Shown here: positions 22,580 through 31,699 of the stretch, piece after piece | Numbering within the stretch: position 1 is the first letter of the stretch | How the letters are laid out: each line of letters opens with the position of its first letter | NCBI GenBank assembly: GCA_028751875.1 | Contig: CM054154.1 | Span: 52,431,476-52,495,475 of the forward strand | Length of the DNA: 64,000 nt | DNA from: Rapana venosa | Taxonomy: Eukaryota; Mollusca; Gastropoda; Neogastropoda; Muricidae | Reading direction: 5' to 3' | The notes under the pieces: generated by a model | Databases searched by the model: none | Seen by the model: only the letters and a program-made list of their open reading frames with translations | Told to the model about the DNA's origin: nothing | Position numbers and translations under genes: made by a program

Positions 22580-22640
<61 letters not shown>
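22572..22640. repeat. (CA)n microsatellite
   Basis: A CA array of about 69 bp marks the 5' edge of the truncated L2 3' end. It is also the junction with the Nimb-type RNase H fragment at 22640. Confidence 0.95.
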
Positions 22641-22642
<2 letters not shown>

Positions 22643-23697
22643 CTCAATATTTACAGCTGAACTTATTGCAGTTCTTATGGCTCTTAATTATATTCTTAAT
22701 TTTCCATTTTCTTTCTTTCATATCTTGCTTTGTGTTGACTCCAAATCAGCATTGTATGCTATAAAATCCCCAAACTTCAAGACATTTTCTAGAATTATTT
22801 TTGAAATCAAATATGTCATACACCTCCTAAGTTTAAGAGGCATTCCTGTTTCTTTTTGTTGGGTGCCTTCTCACGTTGGAATTTTTTCAAATGAGTGGGC
22901 TGACAGAGCTGCAAAAAAGGGTCAAGACATGACAGGGAAAATCGATAGAACTGGATGTTCCCTTATCTATACGGGAGATAACGTATATTAGAACAAATTT
23001 CATGGGTAATTTTAAAAAAATCTGGTCAATTCAAGGAACGATATATAAAAAATTGCCGGTCCACTTCCCATATTTTTGTTATATGACCCTTCTCAAAGAT
23101 TCGCGTTTTAAAACTGTGAGAAGGGTTCATTCACTAATTTTAAAATGAAGTTAAATGCATTCCTTACAAAATTTTGTAAACATGTCAGATGTCTATGTGG
23201 AGATCATTTTCCAAATTTCTCATATCATATTGAGTGCCCTATTGTAAAACCATTTTTACCTACATTTCTGAACAGTCTCGGGAAAATATATTTGAAAATT
23301 CAAAGTTAGCCCTTGCCATGCTAGATGTTTATTGCATAGTCCACTCGATTATTTATTGTAGTTACATTTTTTGTTATTTATTTGTCACGTGTTGAAATTT
23401 TAAGTTTTGCTCCTGTTCAAGAGTATTACATTACCTTTAGGTGTGTTGTTGGGTTTTGTTGTTGTTTTTATTATTATTATTTCTTTTTCTAAAAAACCAC
23501 CAACCAAACCAACCACCAACCAACCCAAACCCAAAAAAACAAAAAAAACAAACAAACAAACACCCCAACCGGATGCTATTTCTTAATCCTTTCTCCTTTC
23601 CCCTCCTTCTTCTCCCTTCTTTAAACTCCTTTACACTTTCTACTTCCCTCGTCTAATATCACTTAGAGTGAACAGACGTTAAATTGAAGACAACAAC
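22640..23697 (+). mobile_element. I/Nimb-type LINE 3' part: RNase H, C-terminus and 3' UTR
   Basis: The sequence enters in RNase H at SIFTAELIAVLMALNYILNF (catalytic Glu), then LLCVDSKSALYAIKSP (Asp), then FCWVPSHVGIFSNEWADRAAKKG (His and last Asp). The open frame 22677-22991 covers this part and ends early by frameshift. Downstream, 23130-23270 carries a decayed post-RNase H C-terminus. The 3' UTR is T-rich and then A/C-rich. The copy ends with TCTAATATCACTTAGAGTGA and CAGACGTTAAATTGAAGAC at 23651-23690, the terminal motif shared with the copies ending at 29661 and 58690. Confidence 0.85.
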
Positions 23698-23816
23698 ACA
23701 GGTCTCATACTTTAGCAGGGTGATAGGACATGGGTTAGTGAAGGGTGGGATAATTCTGATATGAGACAGAAGGGGGGAAATCTTAGGTTTGAAATAAATA
23801 TGGCTTGAGTAGCAGA
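23690..23816 (-). mobile_element. Short L2-like LINE fragment (ORF2 C-terminus)
   Basis: The stretch with ACTTTAGCAGGGTGATAGGA and, further on, GGGGAAATCTTAGGTTTGAA aligns with the L2 C-terminal region at 9580-9680. Only about 125 bp are present, directly after the Nimb-type 3' end. Confidence 0.6.
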
Positions 23817-24200
23817 ATAGTGCCCTTCAGATCTAAAATAAGGGCACCATTCTGCTGACAACCTAGACCACTGTTGACGTCATTAGCAACACTATTCGAT
23901 GATGAAGGTCTATCAGATGTCTTGTTGATTTTCTGGCTTGAAGGCACGTTGTCACTGCTTTCTCATTTGTGACATTTGTCTGTGGTCACACTTGCCAGAT
24001 AGCAGGAGGTAGATCTGGTACGTCTTGTTTTGGTCATTTCGATGTTCTTTGTGTTTGCATGCAGTGCTCAATTCAGGACCTGTGTAGTGTCGCCATGTTG
24101 AAAACATTTTCGGCATAAAATATCATGGCTAAGCTGCAGATCAACACACATGTACACATTTTCACGCGTATACTCTTTCATAGAAAAATATACTCTTCTC
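23817..24200. other. Unassigned DNA
   Basis: No coding region, RNA or known repeat is recognised between the L2 fragment and the CA arrays. Confidence 0.5.
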
Positions 24201-24216
24201 TCTCTTACACTCTTCA

Positions 24217-24247
<31 letters not shown>

Positions 24248-24280
24248 CTACACACACACACCACACACACACACACACCG
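24200..24280. repeat. (CA)n microsatellite, imperfect
   Basis: Interrupted CA tracts cover about 24211-24280. Open frames of Thr/His or Val/Cys here are repeat translations. Confidence 0.9.
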
Positions 24281-24560
24281 TGGCCCACGACAACCTCAGA
24301 CCCAACCAGGTGTTCTGAAGACTGACGGAATCCATCCACCAATAAGGAAGCAGTGCCCTTGCTGGGAACATTGGCCGGCATCTTCGGGATCTTTTCTGGA
24401 ATCGCCCCGCAGAACGACGAGAGACCAAGCACTGTGACTTCCCGACAAGCAGGAACACTCTGTTCTACCCTGACCACAGGCGTCTGGCGGTGAATCGGGA
24501 TCCATGGCTGAACCCCTATGGACCGCTCTATGACTGTTTTTAAACAGAAGTGAAAACAAG
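24281..24560 (+). pseudogene. Remnant of an SGNH-like LINE ORF1 C-terminus
   Basis: The plus strand reads AHDNLRPNQV, then after a one-base frame change VLKTDGIHP, then after another TNKEAVPLLGTLAGIFGIF. DGIHPTNK...LL is the block V pattern of SGNH hydrolases, with catalytic Asp and His. A following basic/aromatic segment (RRLAVNRDPWLNPYGPLYDC) resembles in character the tail of the ORF1 at 20700-20900. CA arrays bound it on both sides, and an I/Nimb-type endonuclease on the same strand starts about 950 bp downstream. Confidence 0.5.
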
Positions 24561-24575
24561 AAACTTCCCCCCATG

Positions 24576-24580
<5 letters not shown>

Positions 24581-24636
<56 letters not shown>

Positions 24637-24667
24637 CACCACACCACACCACACCACCACACACACA

Positions 24668-24748
<81 letters not shown>

Positions 24749-24757
24749 CACACACAC
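24581..24757. repeat. (CA)n microsatellite
   Basis: A long CA array with a CACCACAC interruption near 24635-24665. Frames in this tract are artefacts. Confidence 0.95.
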
Positions 24758-24809
24758 ATGTGAGCATGCAAGTACATACGCCCAAATGACAGGCAACGAG
24801 AATCCCTAT

Positions 24810-25346
24810 GGGTGAACTTTAGAAAAGAAAATTTTGTTTGTTTTGAGATTATAACTTATTGTAATTTCGGGCGCAAACTCAACTTATCGAGTATAAGGAA
24901 TGTTTCTTTGAAGTTGGCCCAATTATTATCTTTGTTCCCTTTAAAATCATTTTGATTAGACTATGATCAGAGACCACAGGTGCAGACGTAGGCATGTTTC
25001 ATTTTGAAAATCCATCCTACTTTTTTAGATGAAATGGCCAGCCATGGCTGATTGATGACACAAACATGTCCAGCATGCTCTCTAAGACCTGGAGAGGAAT
25101 GGACTCCACAATGTTAATGTGTCCAAGACGTACTGCCCATAAAATTCAGGGCACTGCACTATAACAATCTAAAGGTCTCAGGGAGGTCATTAAGTCATTT
25201 GAATATTATTGCATAAACTCTGACATCCCAGAGATTGACTTGTTTTGCTATACTCTTCCGTGTCATCCGAAGACGAACAAATCTTTTGATTTTCCCCCTT
25301 CTTTAAGGTTAGTATATTGTTAATTTTTCCTTTCTTGAGATTTTTA

Positions 25347-25350
<4 letters not shown>
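24810..25350. other. Unassigned DNA between ORF1 remnant and ORF2
   Basis: The plus strand has partly open but unrecognised translation (for example DTNMSSMLSKTWRGMDSTM). It could be decayed LINE sequence, but nothing in it can be named. Confidence 0.4.

Positions 25351-25395
<45 letters not shown>
25351..25395. repeat. (CA)n microsatellite
   Basis: A 45-bp CA array just 5' of the plus-strand I/Nimb-type ORF2. Confidence 0.95.
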
Positions 25396-25397
<2 letters not shown>

Positions 25398-25507
25398 GAT
25401 TACGTTTTTGTTTAAATTGAGATTACGTTCTTGTTCACTGAGAATTATTTGCATTTTTACAACCCTGTTACCGTATTAGAACTGTACAAAAGCTAATACT
25501 CTTTATA

Positions 25508-26220
25508 ATGATAAAAACCTGTCCTTTAACATTTTACAGTGGAACTGTAGATCTATGTCAAACAAATCTACCATATCTGATTCAGCATCTTGCATCGTTC
25601 AGATCTGAGGTTTTAGTCTTACAGTCTTTAAACACTACTAGAAATAGACTGCCAAATCTGAAAAATTACTATTATCCACCAATCCATGAAGTTGTTGCAA
25701 ACGATGCTGAAAAGTATTTGGCTGCCATCTATGTGCATAAAGGAATAGAGTATAATGTATGTACCTCGCCAGTGCCAACTAATGTACCAAATCTACACTC
25801 TTGTGCTGCATGCATAAAAATCACCAAATCTATAGATCTTAACGTTGTTTCGGTATATTTGCCTAAAGGCCCCAATGACATCAACACAGAATGGTTACGT
25901 ACATTGCCAGAATCTAAAAATAAATGGTTAATATGTGGGGATTTCAATGCGCACTCCCCTTTCTGGGATAAAGATGTACATCAGTAACCAATAATCGATT
26001 TATTGAAAACATTATCGATTCATATCTTTTTCTACTTAATGATGGTAATGTTACAAGAATCCCAGATGTTTCGAATCAAAGACCTAGTGCTTTAGATCTA
26101 TCTTTCATTTCTCCATCACTTGTTTCCAACTGTAACTGGGAAATAGAAGGTGATACTTTAGGAAGTGATCATTTCCAATTGCTATCACTCTTAATTATGA
26201 TTCTTCAGAATATGACTTAA
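25508..26220 (+). pseudogene. EEP endonuclease of the I/Nimb-type LINE
   Basis: The open frame 25508-25987 (159 aa) carries NLPYLIQHLASF, VLVLQSLNTTRN, KNYYYPPIHE, VVSVYLPKGPNDINTEWL and WLICGDFNAHSPFWDKD. After a frameshift at about 25980 the domain continues to about 26200 with NDGNVTRIPD, PSALDLSFISPS and GDTLGSDHF, including the SDH catalytic block. It would nick chromosomal DNA for target-primed reverse transcription. The start just upstream reads LSFNILQWNCRS in another frame, so the domain begins before the listed Met. Confidence 0.88.
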
Positions 26221-26391
26221 AAAAGATGTTATCCCAAAGTATAATTATCGTTATGCTGACTGGAATAAGTTTAAAGATATTTTGATACAGATAAATAGTG
26301 AAAATCTTAAAAGCTATGATATTAATACCTTTTATGCCAATTTTAAAAGTTTGTACTGCAAGCAGCTGATAGTCTATCCTAAGTATTCACC

Positions 26392-27072
26392 ATGAAGTCG
26401 AAAAAGCATTCCGGAAATATATGGTGGAATCCTTCATGTCAAAAAGTTGTGAATGACAAAAAAGCTGCTTATAAAGTATATTTAAGAAATAAAACGTCAG
26501 AAAATCATTTTCTTATGAAAAAGGCAAAGTTGCTTTGTAATAAAACCGTTGAACAAAGCAAACGTCAGTTTTGGTCTTCCTTTTGCTTTCAAGAAGTTAA
26601 CACTTATAATGATATGCAAAAGGTGTGGAGTAAATTTAAAGATATGAAAAGTGGGGTTAGGCTTCCTAACTGTCCTATTAAGATTAAAGACAAGGAAATT
26701 CCATCTAATTCAGAGAAAGCTGAATCATTCATAGAAATGTTTACAGACACAATGAGTGATAAAGTCTTTCAGAAAAAATGCAAAGTATATAGAAATAAAG
26801 AAGCACAGAAAGACATGTATAAAGACCCTGTGGGAGATAATAATCATTACGTCAATGCTCCCCTAACATTGCAAGAGCTTAAAGATGCTCTCCTATCTCT
26901 TGGAACAAAACGAACATCCGTTGGTATTGATGCTATTTCAAGTGAATTGTTAAAACAGCTGCCAGAAAAATGGATAATGTTATTACTAGAATTATTCAAA
27001 GTTGCTGTTCCAAGGGGTCATTCCAAGCATATGGAAACATTCCATTTTAGTGCCAGTCCCAACAGCGGGTAA
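26392..27072 (+). pseudogene. ORF2 linker and RT N-terminus of the I/Nimb-type LINE
   Basis: The 226-residue frame has NIWWNPSCQKVVNDKKAAYK (the WWN.xC linker), a basic helical segment with KRQFWSSFCFQEV, and the RT entry LTLQELKDALLSLGTKRTSV with GIDAISSELLKQLP (about residues 160-200). The reading frame is lost after about 27010. The conserved continuation, with NSYRPIALTS-like sequence, appears in other frames to 27280. Confidence 0.85.
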
Positions 27073-27289
27073 ACCTAAAAATGATAAAAACAGTTACAGA
27101 CCTATCGCGTTAACCTCTCCACACAGGAAAACTATGGAAAAATAATTTTAAACCGACTAATGCATTATTGCGATAAAAAACAAAATAATCCCCATTAGCC
27201 AGGCAGGTTTTCGAAAAGGTAGATGCACAGCAGATCATCTGATTAAACTCAGTACGCATATTAAACACCAATTTGCTAGTAGGAAAAAT

Positions 27290-27769
27290 GTGCTTGCCAC
27301 CTTTTTTGATATAAAGAAAGCATATGATCAGGTCTGGCATAAACGATTACTGTATAAACTAAAAACTATTGGCTTATCTGGTAATATGTTTCATTATATT
27401 AAAGCATTTCTCTCAGAAAGATGTATGCAGGCCAAAGTTGGAAATTCCTATTCTACTTTACGGTTTGCAACAATGGGTATTCCACAGGGATCAGTTATCG
27501 CTCCACATCTTTTCAATATTCTTCTTTATGATCTTCCTCAGTGCCTCTCCAGTAATGCCATCCACGTCCAGTATGCTGATGACATTTGTATATGGATGAA
27601 TGTAACACCAAATAGGCATTTAAACTATATAAAAAATATGTATCAGCTTGAGCTAAACAAACTTAATGACTACATTTTTGAGAATGGTCTTTCATTGTCT
27701 CCTGAAAAGACTAATCTCGTACTTTTCAATAATGGCACTAAACCCCAGTTCTACCTGTTTTCCAAATAG
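27290..27769 (+). pseudogene. Reverse transcriptase core with YADD box
   Basis: The 159-residue frame reads LATFFDIKKAYDQVWHKRLL (first catalytic Asp at about residue 7), LSERCMQAKVGN, MGIPQGSVIAPHLFNILLYD, and VQYADDICIWMN with the catalytic Asp pair at about residues 96-97. It then gives FENGLSLSPEKTNLVLFNNG. All RT palm motifs are intact. The frame is lost after 27769 and continues at 27778 with TLVKFLGVFFMSTLSWNYHI. Confidence 0.92.
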
Positions 27770-27777
27770 ATGGGAAA

Positions 27778-28321
27778 GTGTTGGAATATACAACTTTGGT
27801 GAAGTTTTTAGGAGTATTTTTTATGTCTACACTAAGTTGGAATTATCACATTGATTATTTAAATATTAAGGCTTGGAAAAATCTTAATCTTCTGAAAGTT
27901 ATTAGTAAACAAGTGTGGGCATATGATGTAGCTGTTTTAAAACATTTGCATTATCTTTAGTACGTTCCAGACTCATTTATGGCCAGAAGCATTTTTCAGT
28001 GCTCCAAAATATTTATTACAGAAAATGACAAGACTAGACTGCAAGGCTTTTCGATTAGCTCTGGGGGTACCTTTTCATGCATCGTCCATGGGTACCTATA
28101 AGGAGATAGGAATTTTGCCATTAGACGAATATCGACAATGGCTATGGCTAAATATCTCTTACGTTGTTCAACACAAGAAACCAATGTGGACAACGAAATT
28201 AGTTATAAGATCTGATGTCAACTTTCCAAAAAGAGCACATTCTATTCGCTCTGTAACCACAGCTAGAACCTATATTCTCAAATTATTTGATCAAGCAGAT
28301 ATAAATCCACAAAATAGCTAA
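27778..28321 (+). pseudogene. RT thumb and connection region of the I/Nimb-type LINE
   Basis: Two overlapping frames (27778-27960 and 28025-28321) carry VKFLGVFFMSTLSWNYHIDY, LNLLKVISKQVWAYDV, then TRLDCKAFRLALGVPFHASS, MGTYKEIGILPLDEYRQWLW and FPKRAHSIRSVTTARTYIL. The same succession is present at 53380-53750, continuing at 57225. One frameshift near 27965 separates the two parts. Confidence 0.85.
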
Positions 28322-28439
28322 ATCGAAGATTCACTCCTCGCCTTGTCCCCCATGGGAACTTAAGAGAGCTAATTTTGACGTAAATTATTCCTCTTTAACG
28401 AAAAAAGGTAATGAAAATATTCTTAGCGCATCAGTAAAA

Positions 28440-29210
28440 GAATATATACAAACTACATATCCAAATCATTTAAAAATCTACACAGATGGTTCCCTTTTGA
28501 ACAATAATGAGGCGGGTGCAGCGTTTGTCATACCATCTTTGAAAATAGATAAATCATTTTATGTAGGAAAAAATCGATCTATTTTTACAGCTGAATTGTC
28601 TGCTATTTTGATGGCTTTATATTATCTTTTAGATTTTCCTAAAGACATATTTCAAATACTTTTCTGTGTTGATTCCAGGTCAGTCTTACTTGCCCTGAGA
28701 AACTTCAGTTCAAAAGTGAGACAAGATTTCATAATTGAGATTAGTCAATCTAATTCATTTTCTGATGATACGAGGCACTGGTGTTACATTTTGCGGATAC
28801 CCTCGCACTGTGGTATTTACTTTAATGAAAAAGTTGACAGAAAAGCAAAATGTGGAGCTGAGCATATCGATGGGTCTTGCAGCATAAGTGTTCCTCTATC
28901 CTCCATGAGGGCTATAGCATGTTACAAAATGCATGTTGGAAACACTTTAAAAAGAAACTACAAAGTACCGGTTATTCCTGGAGTGATGATGTAGCCCATG
29001 TATTATCTTTTGATAAGATCAAATATCGTAATTTACATGAATATAGAAATGTTGTATCTCTTATATACAGGTTTAAGCTCAATGCTTTTAGAACAAAATT
29101 TTTTTAAAAAGCAACATGTGTCTGTGGTGAAAATCTTACCAATGATCACATTCTTTTACGATGCAGAGATCGAAAAAACATCTTACCTGCCTTCCAGTCC
29201 GTAGCTTGCA
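28440..29210 (+). pseudogene. RNase H and zinc-finger C-terminus of the I/Nimb-type LINE
   Basis: RNase H motifs in order are IYTDGSLLNN (Asp), IFTAELSAILMALYYL (Glu), LFCVDSRSVLLAL (Asp) and IPSHCGIYFNEKVDRKAK (His, Asp). Main frame 28497-28994. A frameshifted continuation (28877-29170) gives KYRNLHEYRNVVSLIYRFKL, then CVCGENLTNDHILLRCRDR. RNase H would remove the RNA template during second-strand synthesis. All four catalytic residues are present, but the frame is broken near 28980 and 29107. Confidence 0.88.
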
Positions 29211-29525
29211 GCAAGTTCTTAAAGACATTCCATTAATGAAAGAAATTGTATTGTCATTAAGCCATACTCCTATGTTCAGACTCCTCTGATATAAGGATAG
29301 CTTCAAGTTATATGAATTGGAAAGTTGGTATTTTTGCTGTTTGATGTTTTTGGGGTTGGTTGTCTTTTTTTGGTTTTGTTTTTTGGTTTTTTGGGTTTTT
29401 TTTGTTTGTTTGTTTGTTTTTGTTTTGTTTTGTTTTTTGTTCCCCTCCTCTCCCGAATTCTTGTTTATGCTTGTTTCATAATAGTTGTTTATTGCGATTG
29501 ATTGTTATATGCATACCCTCCCCCC

Positions 29526-29660
29526 TACACACACACACAAGCACGTGCGCGTGCGCACGCACAACACACACCACGGGCACACACGCACACACACATACAC
29601 ACACTTTCTGTCTGATATCACTATTTAGTGGAAGGACGTTAAACTGAAGAACTACTACTA

Positions 29661-29730
<70 letters not shown>
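29526..29730. repeat. (CA)n microsatellites on both sides of a LINE terminus
   Basis: CA/CG-rich tracts at about 29526-29605 and a pure CA array at 29663-29730 flank the LINE 3' terminal motif. Confidence 0.9.
29611..29660 (+). other. Conserved 3' terminal motif of I/Nimb-type LINE
   Basis: TCTGATATCACTATTTAGTG followed by GAAGGACGTTAAACTGAAGA. Equivalent termini lie at 23651-23690 and 58649-58695. It is probably the RNA end recognised by the element's reverse transcriptase, by analogy with other LINEs. Confidence 0.6.
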
Positions 29731-29779
29731 TTTCACGCGCGCAGGCATAGACAGAAAGTTATACGAGCATGGCTATTTA

Positions 29780-30022
29780 CCGCATATCACTAAATACCAC
29801 CGCATATCAGTAAATATCACCGCATATCACTAAATATCACCGCACATCGCTAAATATCATGGCACATCGCTAAATATAGGCTATTTACCGCATATCACTA
29901 AATACCACCGCATATCACTAAATATCACCGCATATCACTAAATAATACGGCACATCGCTAAATATCATCGCACATCGCTAAATATCATCGCACATCGCTA
30001 AAAATATAACCGCACATCGCTT
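29780..30022 (+). repeat. Minisatellite, about 20-bp unit (orientation 1)
   Basis: About a dozen units of the type ATCACCGCATATCACTAAAT, with CATATCACT / CACATCGCT variants. The same unit occurs as its reverse complement at about 31930-32045 and 36480-36606. Confidence 0.9.
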
Positions 30023-30027
30023 ATCGG

Positions 30028-30140
30028 GTGTGTGTGTGACCTTGTGTGTGTGTGTGTGTGTCTCTGACTCTCTCTCTCTCTGTGTCTCTGTGTGTGTGTC
30101 TCTCTCTGTCCCTGTCTCTCTCTGCCTCTCTCTCTGTCTC
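30028..30140. repeat. (GT)n / (CT)n microsatellite
   Basis: GT tracts and then CT/GT mixed tracts follow the minisatellite directly. Confidence 0.9.
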
Positions 30141-30224
30141 CTGTTACATTTGTAAATGACGAAAGAACAAGAAATGCCTTCCAAAAGTTATTTATAAAAC
30201 AGAATTCAATTAAAATTAGAAACA

Positions 30225-30345
30225 AATTCTTATTCTAATAGAATTGCTCCTAGTTGGAACAAATTGACATAAACAACTAAAAGTAAAAGTACAAAAAATG
30301 TTAATCTTTTCAAAGCCTTCTGGAAAGGAAAAAGGAAATCATGGA
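30225..30345 (+). pseudogene. Possible LINE ORF2 C-terminal fragment
   Basis: The plus strand reads NRIAPSWNKLT, then a short gap and NVNLFKAFWKGK. The FxxRxxxxWNxLP...SxNxFKxxL pattern is the usual end of jockey/CR1-type ORF2 proteins. The fragment is short and the assignment tentative. Confidence 0.35.
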
Positions 30346-30645
30346 CAAACATTTGAATGTGATGAGTGATGATTATCAAAAAATTTGAATTACAAACACA
30401 ATCCATGTCTTAGAAAAAAACAACAACTTAAAAGCTCCAAAGAAGCAACAAAATAACAACATAAACACAACTGAGAAGAAAATCATTGACAAGAGAAAAA
30501 ACTAGGGCACCTAAAAAAGACATGAGGCTTACTTAGCCCTAAATTCAAGTGCAAGTTCAGATGTAACAGTCACAAAAATGTGTACAAGTCGAAATGGGTG
30601 GGACCGGACTTGGTATAAAAGTTTAAAAGCACATCTATAGGCTAT

Positions 30646-31210
30646 TAGTTAGTTAGTTAGTTAGTTAATGTTGTTTATAATGTTGTTTATAGCCCAGTCG
30701 ACCCCAGAGGGCCAAAAACATTTACAATTTCAATGTCTAGTCACACTCTCCAGTCAGATCTAGTCAAAACCAAACAATTTCCCTACCTGAAACAGAAAAT
30801 TGTACATAATCAAACAAATCCCCCTTAGCCAAAAAGCCCAAGATACGCCCAAGGTGCCGTACCATTCCGTACAATTTATCACCTTTGAGATTCAAAAAAA
30901 GCAATGAGAAATAAGAACTATTACACATAAAAAGCAAAGCATAAACAATGCAACCTATGGCAAAGCTACGCAGAGCAAAAGATACTATAGGCTATTCAAC
31001 TTCAACAACACAGATATGAAATAAACACATTGAAAAAAATAGTGAATAGGTTGCTAAAACGGGACAGTATAACACAAATTGGGCTTGAGCACTCACCCAT
31101 AGGACTAGAAATGAACTGACAAATACAACATCTGTTTAAATCAACTTTGTATAAAATGTGCATTAAAGACATGCCTCTTAGTCTTAAACACGGCATTTAC
31201 TCTTCCTACA
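30646..31210 (-). mobile_element. Retroposon 3' end with (TAAC)n tail
   Basis: On the minus strand GGTCGACTGGGCTATAAACA is followed by ACATTA and then a (CTAA)n tail at 30647-30668. This looks like the 3' end of a SINE or short LINE with a tetranucleotide tail. The body, of unknown extent, lies towards 31200. Confidence 0.4.
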
Positions 31211-31542
31211 AAAAGAAAAGCGAGAGTCAGGCCTGTCGGTTCAAGGCACTACAATGTGAAGAGATAACATCAACCCAGAGCACTTTCAGACAGGCTGGAA
31301 AGAGTTGAATATCCAGTTAGATATTGGGCAAGTATTTCATGATCTGACATTGACCGAAGATAACACTTTGTTTACATGCCCAAATAATTCAGTGTGTAAG
31401 CATCGGCCTGACTTATGATTATCGCGTCTTGAAGATGTACTGATGGAGACTAGACTGGGATAGCTTTAAATACAAGCTTTAAACACAAACTGGGCTTGAG
31501 CACTCTCCCATATGACTAGAAATGAACTGACAAACACAACAT
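31071..31542. repeat. Direct repeat, 61-bp copies 411 bp apart
   Basis: Bases 31071-31131 and 31482-31542 are near-identical (ACTGGGCTTGAGCACTC and GACTAGAAATGAACTGACAA). They suggest a partial tandem duplication. The rest of the interval is unassigned. Confidence 0.75.
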
Positions 31543-31699
31543 TATTACATTTTGCTTTGACTGGGAACAGCCATCTCAAGACATCCCACACTGTCCACAA
31601 AAACTTGTATGAAGTGCATTGAAGTTCATTAGGAAGTGTCTCTGGATGTGCGGAAATCTTGGTACTCTAATCTAATCTTGACCATGGCCGATAGGTCTT

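Larger units (their letters stand above)
21760..22640 (-). mobile_element. L2-like LINE 3' end (5'-truncated), split by a MITE
   Basis: On the minus strand the sequence reads from a (GT)n array at 22572-22640 through a short unique segment, then GTGTAAGATTA, then (after the MITE at 21847-22451) AAGCGCATGC... region and a TATATAAGTTCCAT-(ATT)n end at 21760. It is colinear with the L2 3' end at 57000-57224. Only the last few hundred bases of the element are present. Its ATT tail abuts the SGNH-like ORF1. Confidence 0.8.
25490..29661 (+). mobile_element. I/Nimb-type LINE, ORF2 essentially complete in order
   Basis: This is the best-preserved RNase H-bearing LINE in the window: endonuclease (25508-26220), linker (26392-26880), RT (26880-28320), RNase H (28440-28900), a CxC...H...C zinc-finger-like C-terminus (about 29080-29170), a T-rich 3' UTR and the terminal motif TCTGATATCACT...GGACGTTAAACTGAAG (29611-29650). 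A (CA)n array follows at 29663. The order EN-RT-RNase H and the sequence type place it in the I superfamily, near the Nimb clade known from snails. About six frameshifts or stops separate the domains, so it is not active. The 5' ORF1 may be the remnant at 24281-24560. Confidence 0.9.

Noticed and set aside
24150..24815. His/Thr-rich and Cys/Val-rich open frames
   Set aside because: They are translations of (CA)n arrays. The only meaningful coding trace here is the short SGNH-like block at 24281-24560.
29800..30025. CRISPR-like array of 20-bp units
   Set aside because: The units are contiguous or nearly so with no unique spacers of constant length, and the genome is eukaryotic. It is a minisatellite.
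30647..30668. (TTAG)n as telomeric repeat
   Set aside because: There are only about five units, they lack the TTAGGG sequence expected for molluscs, and they fit as a retroposon tail.
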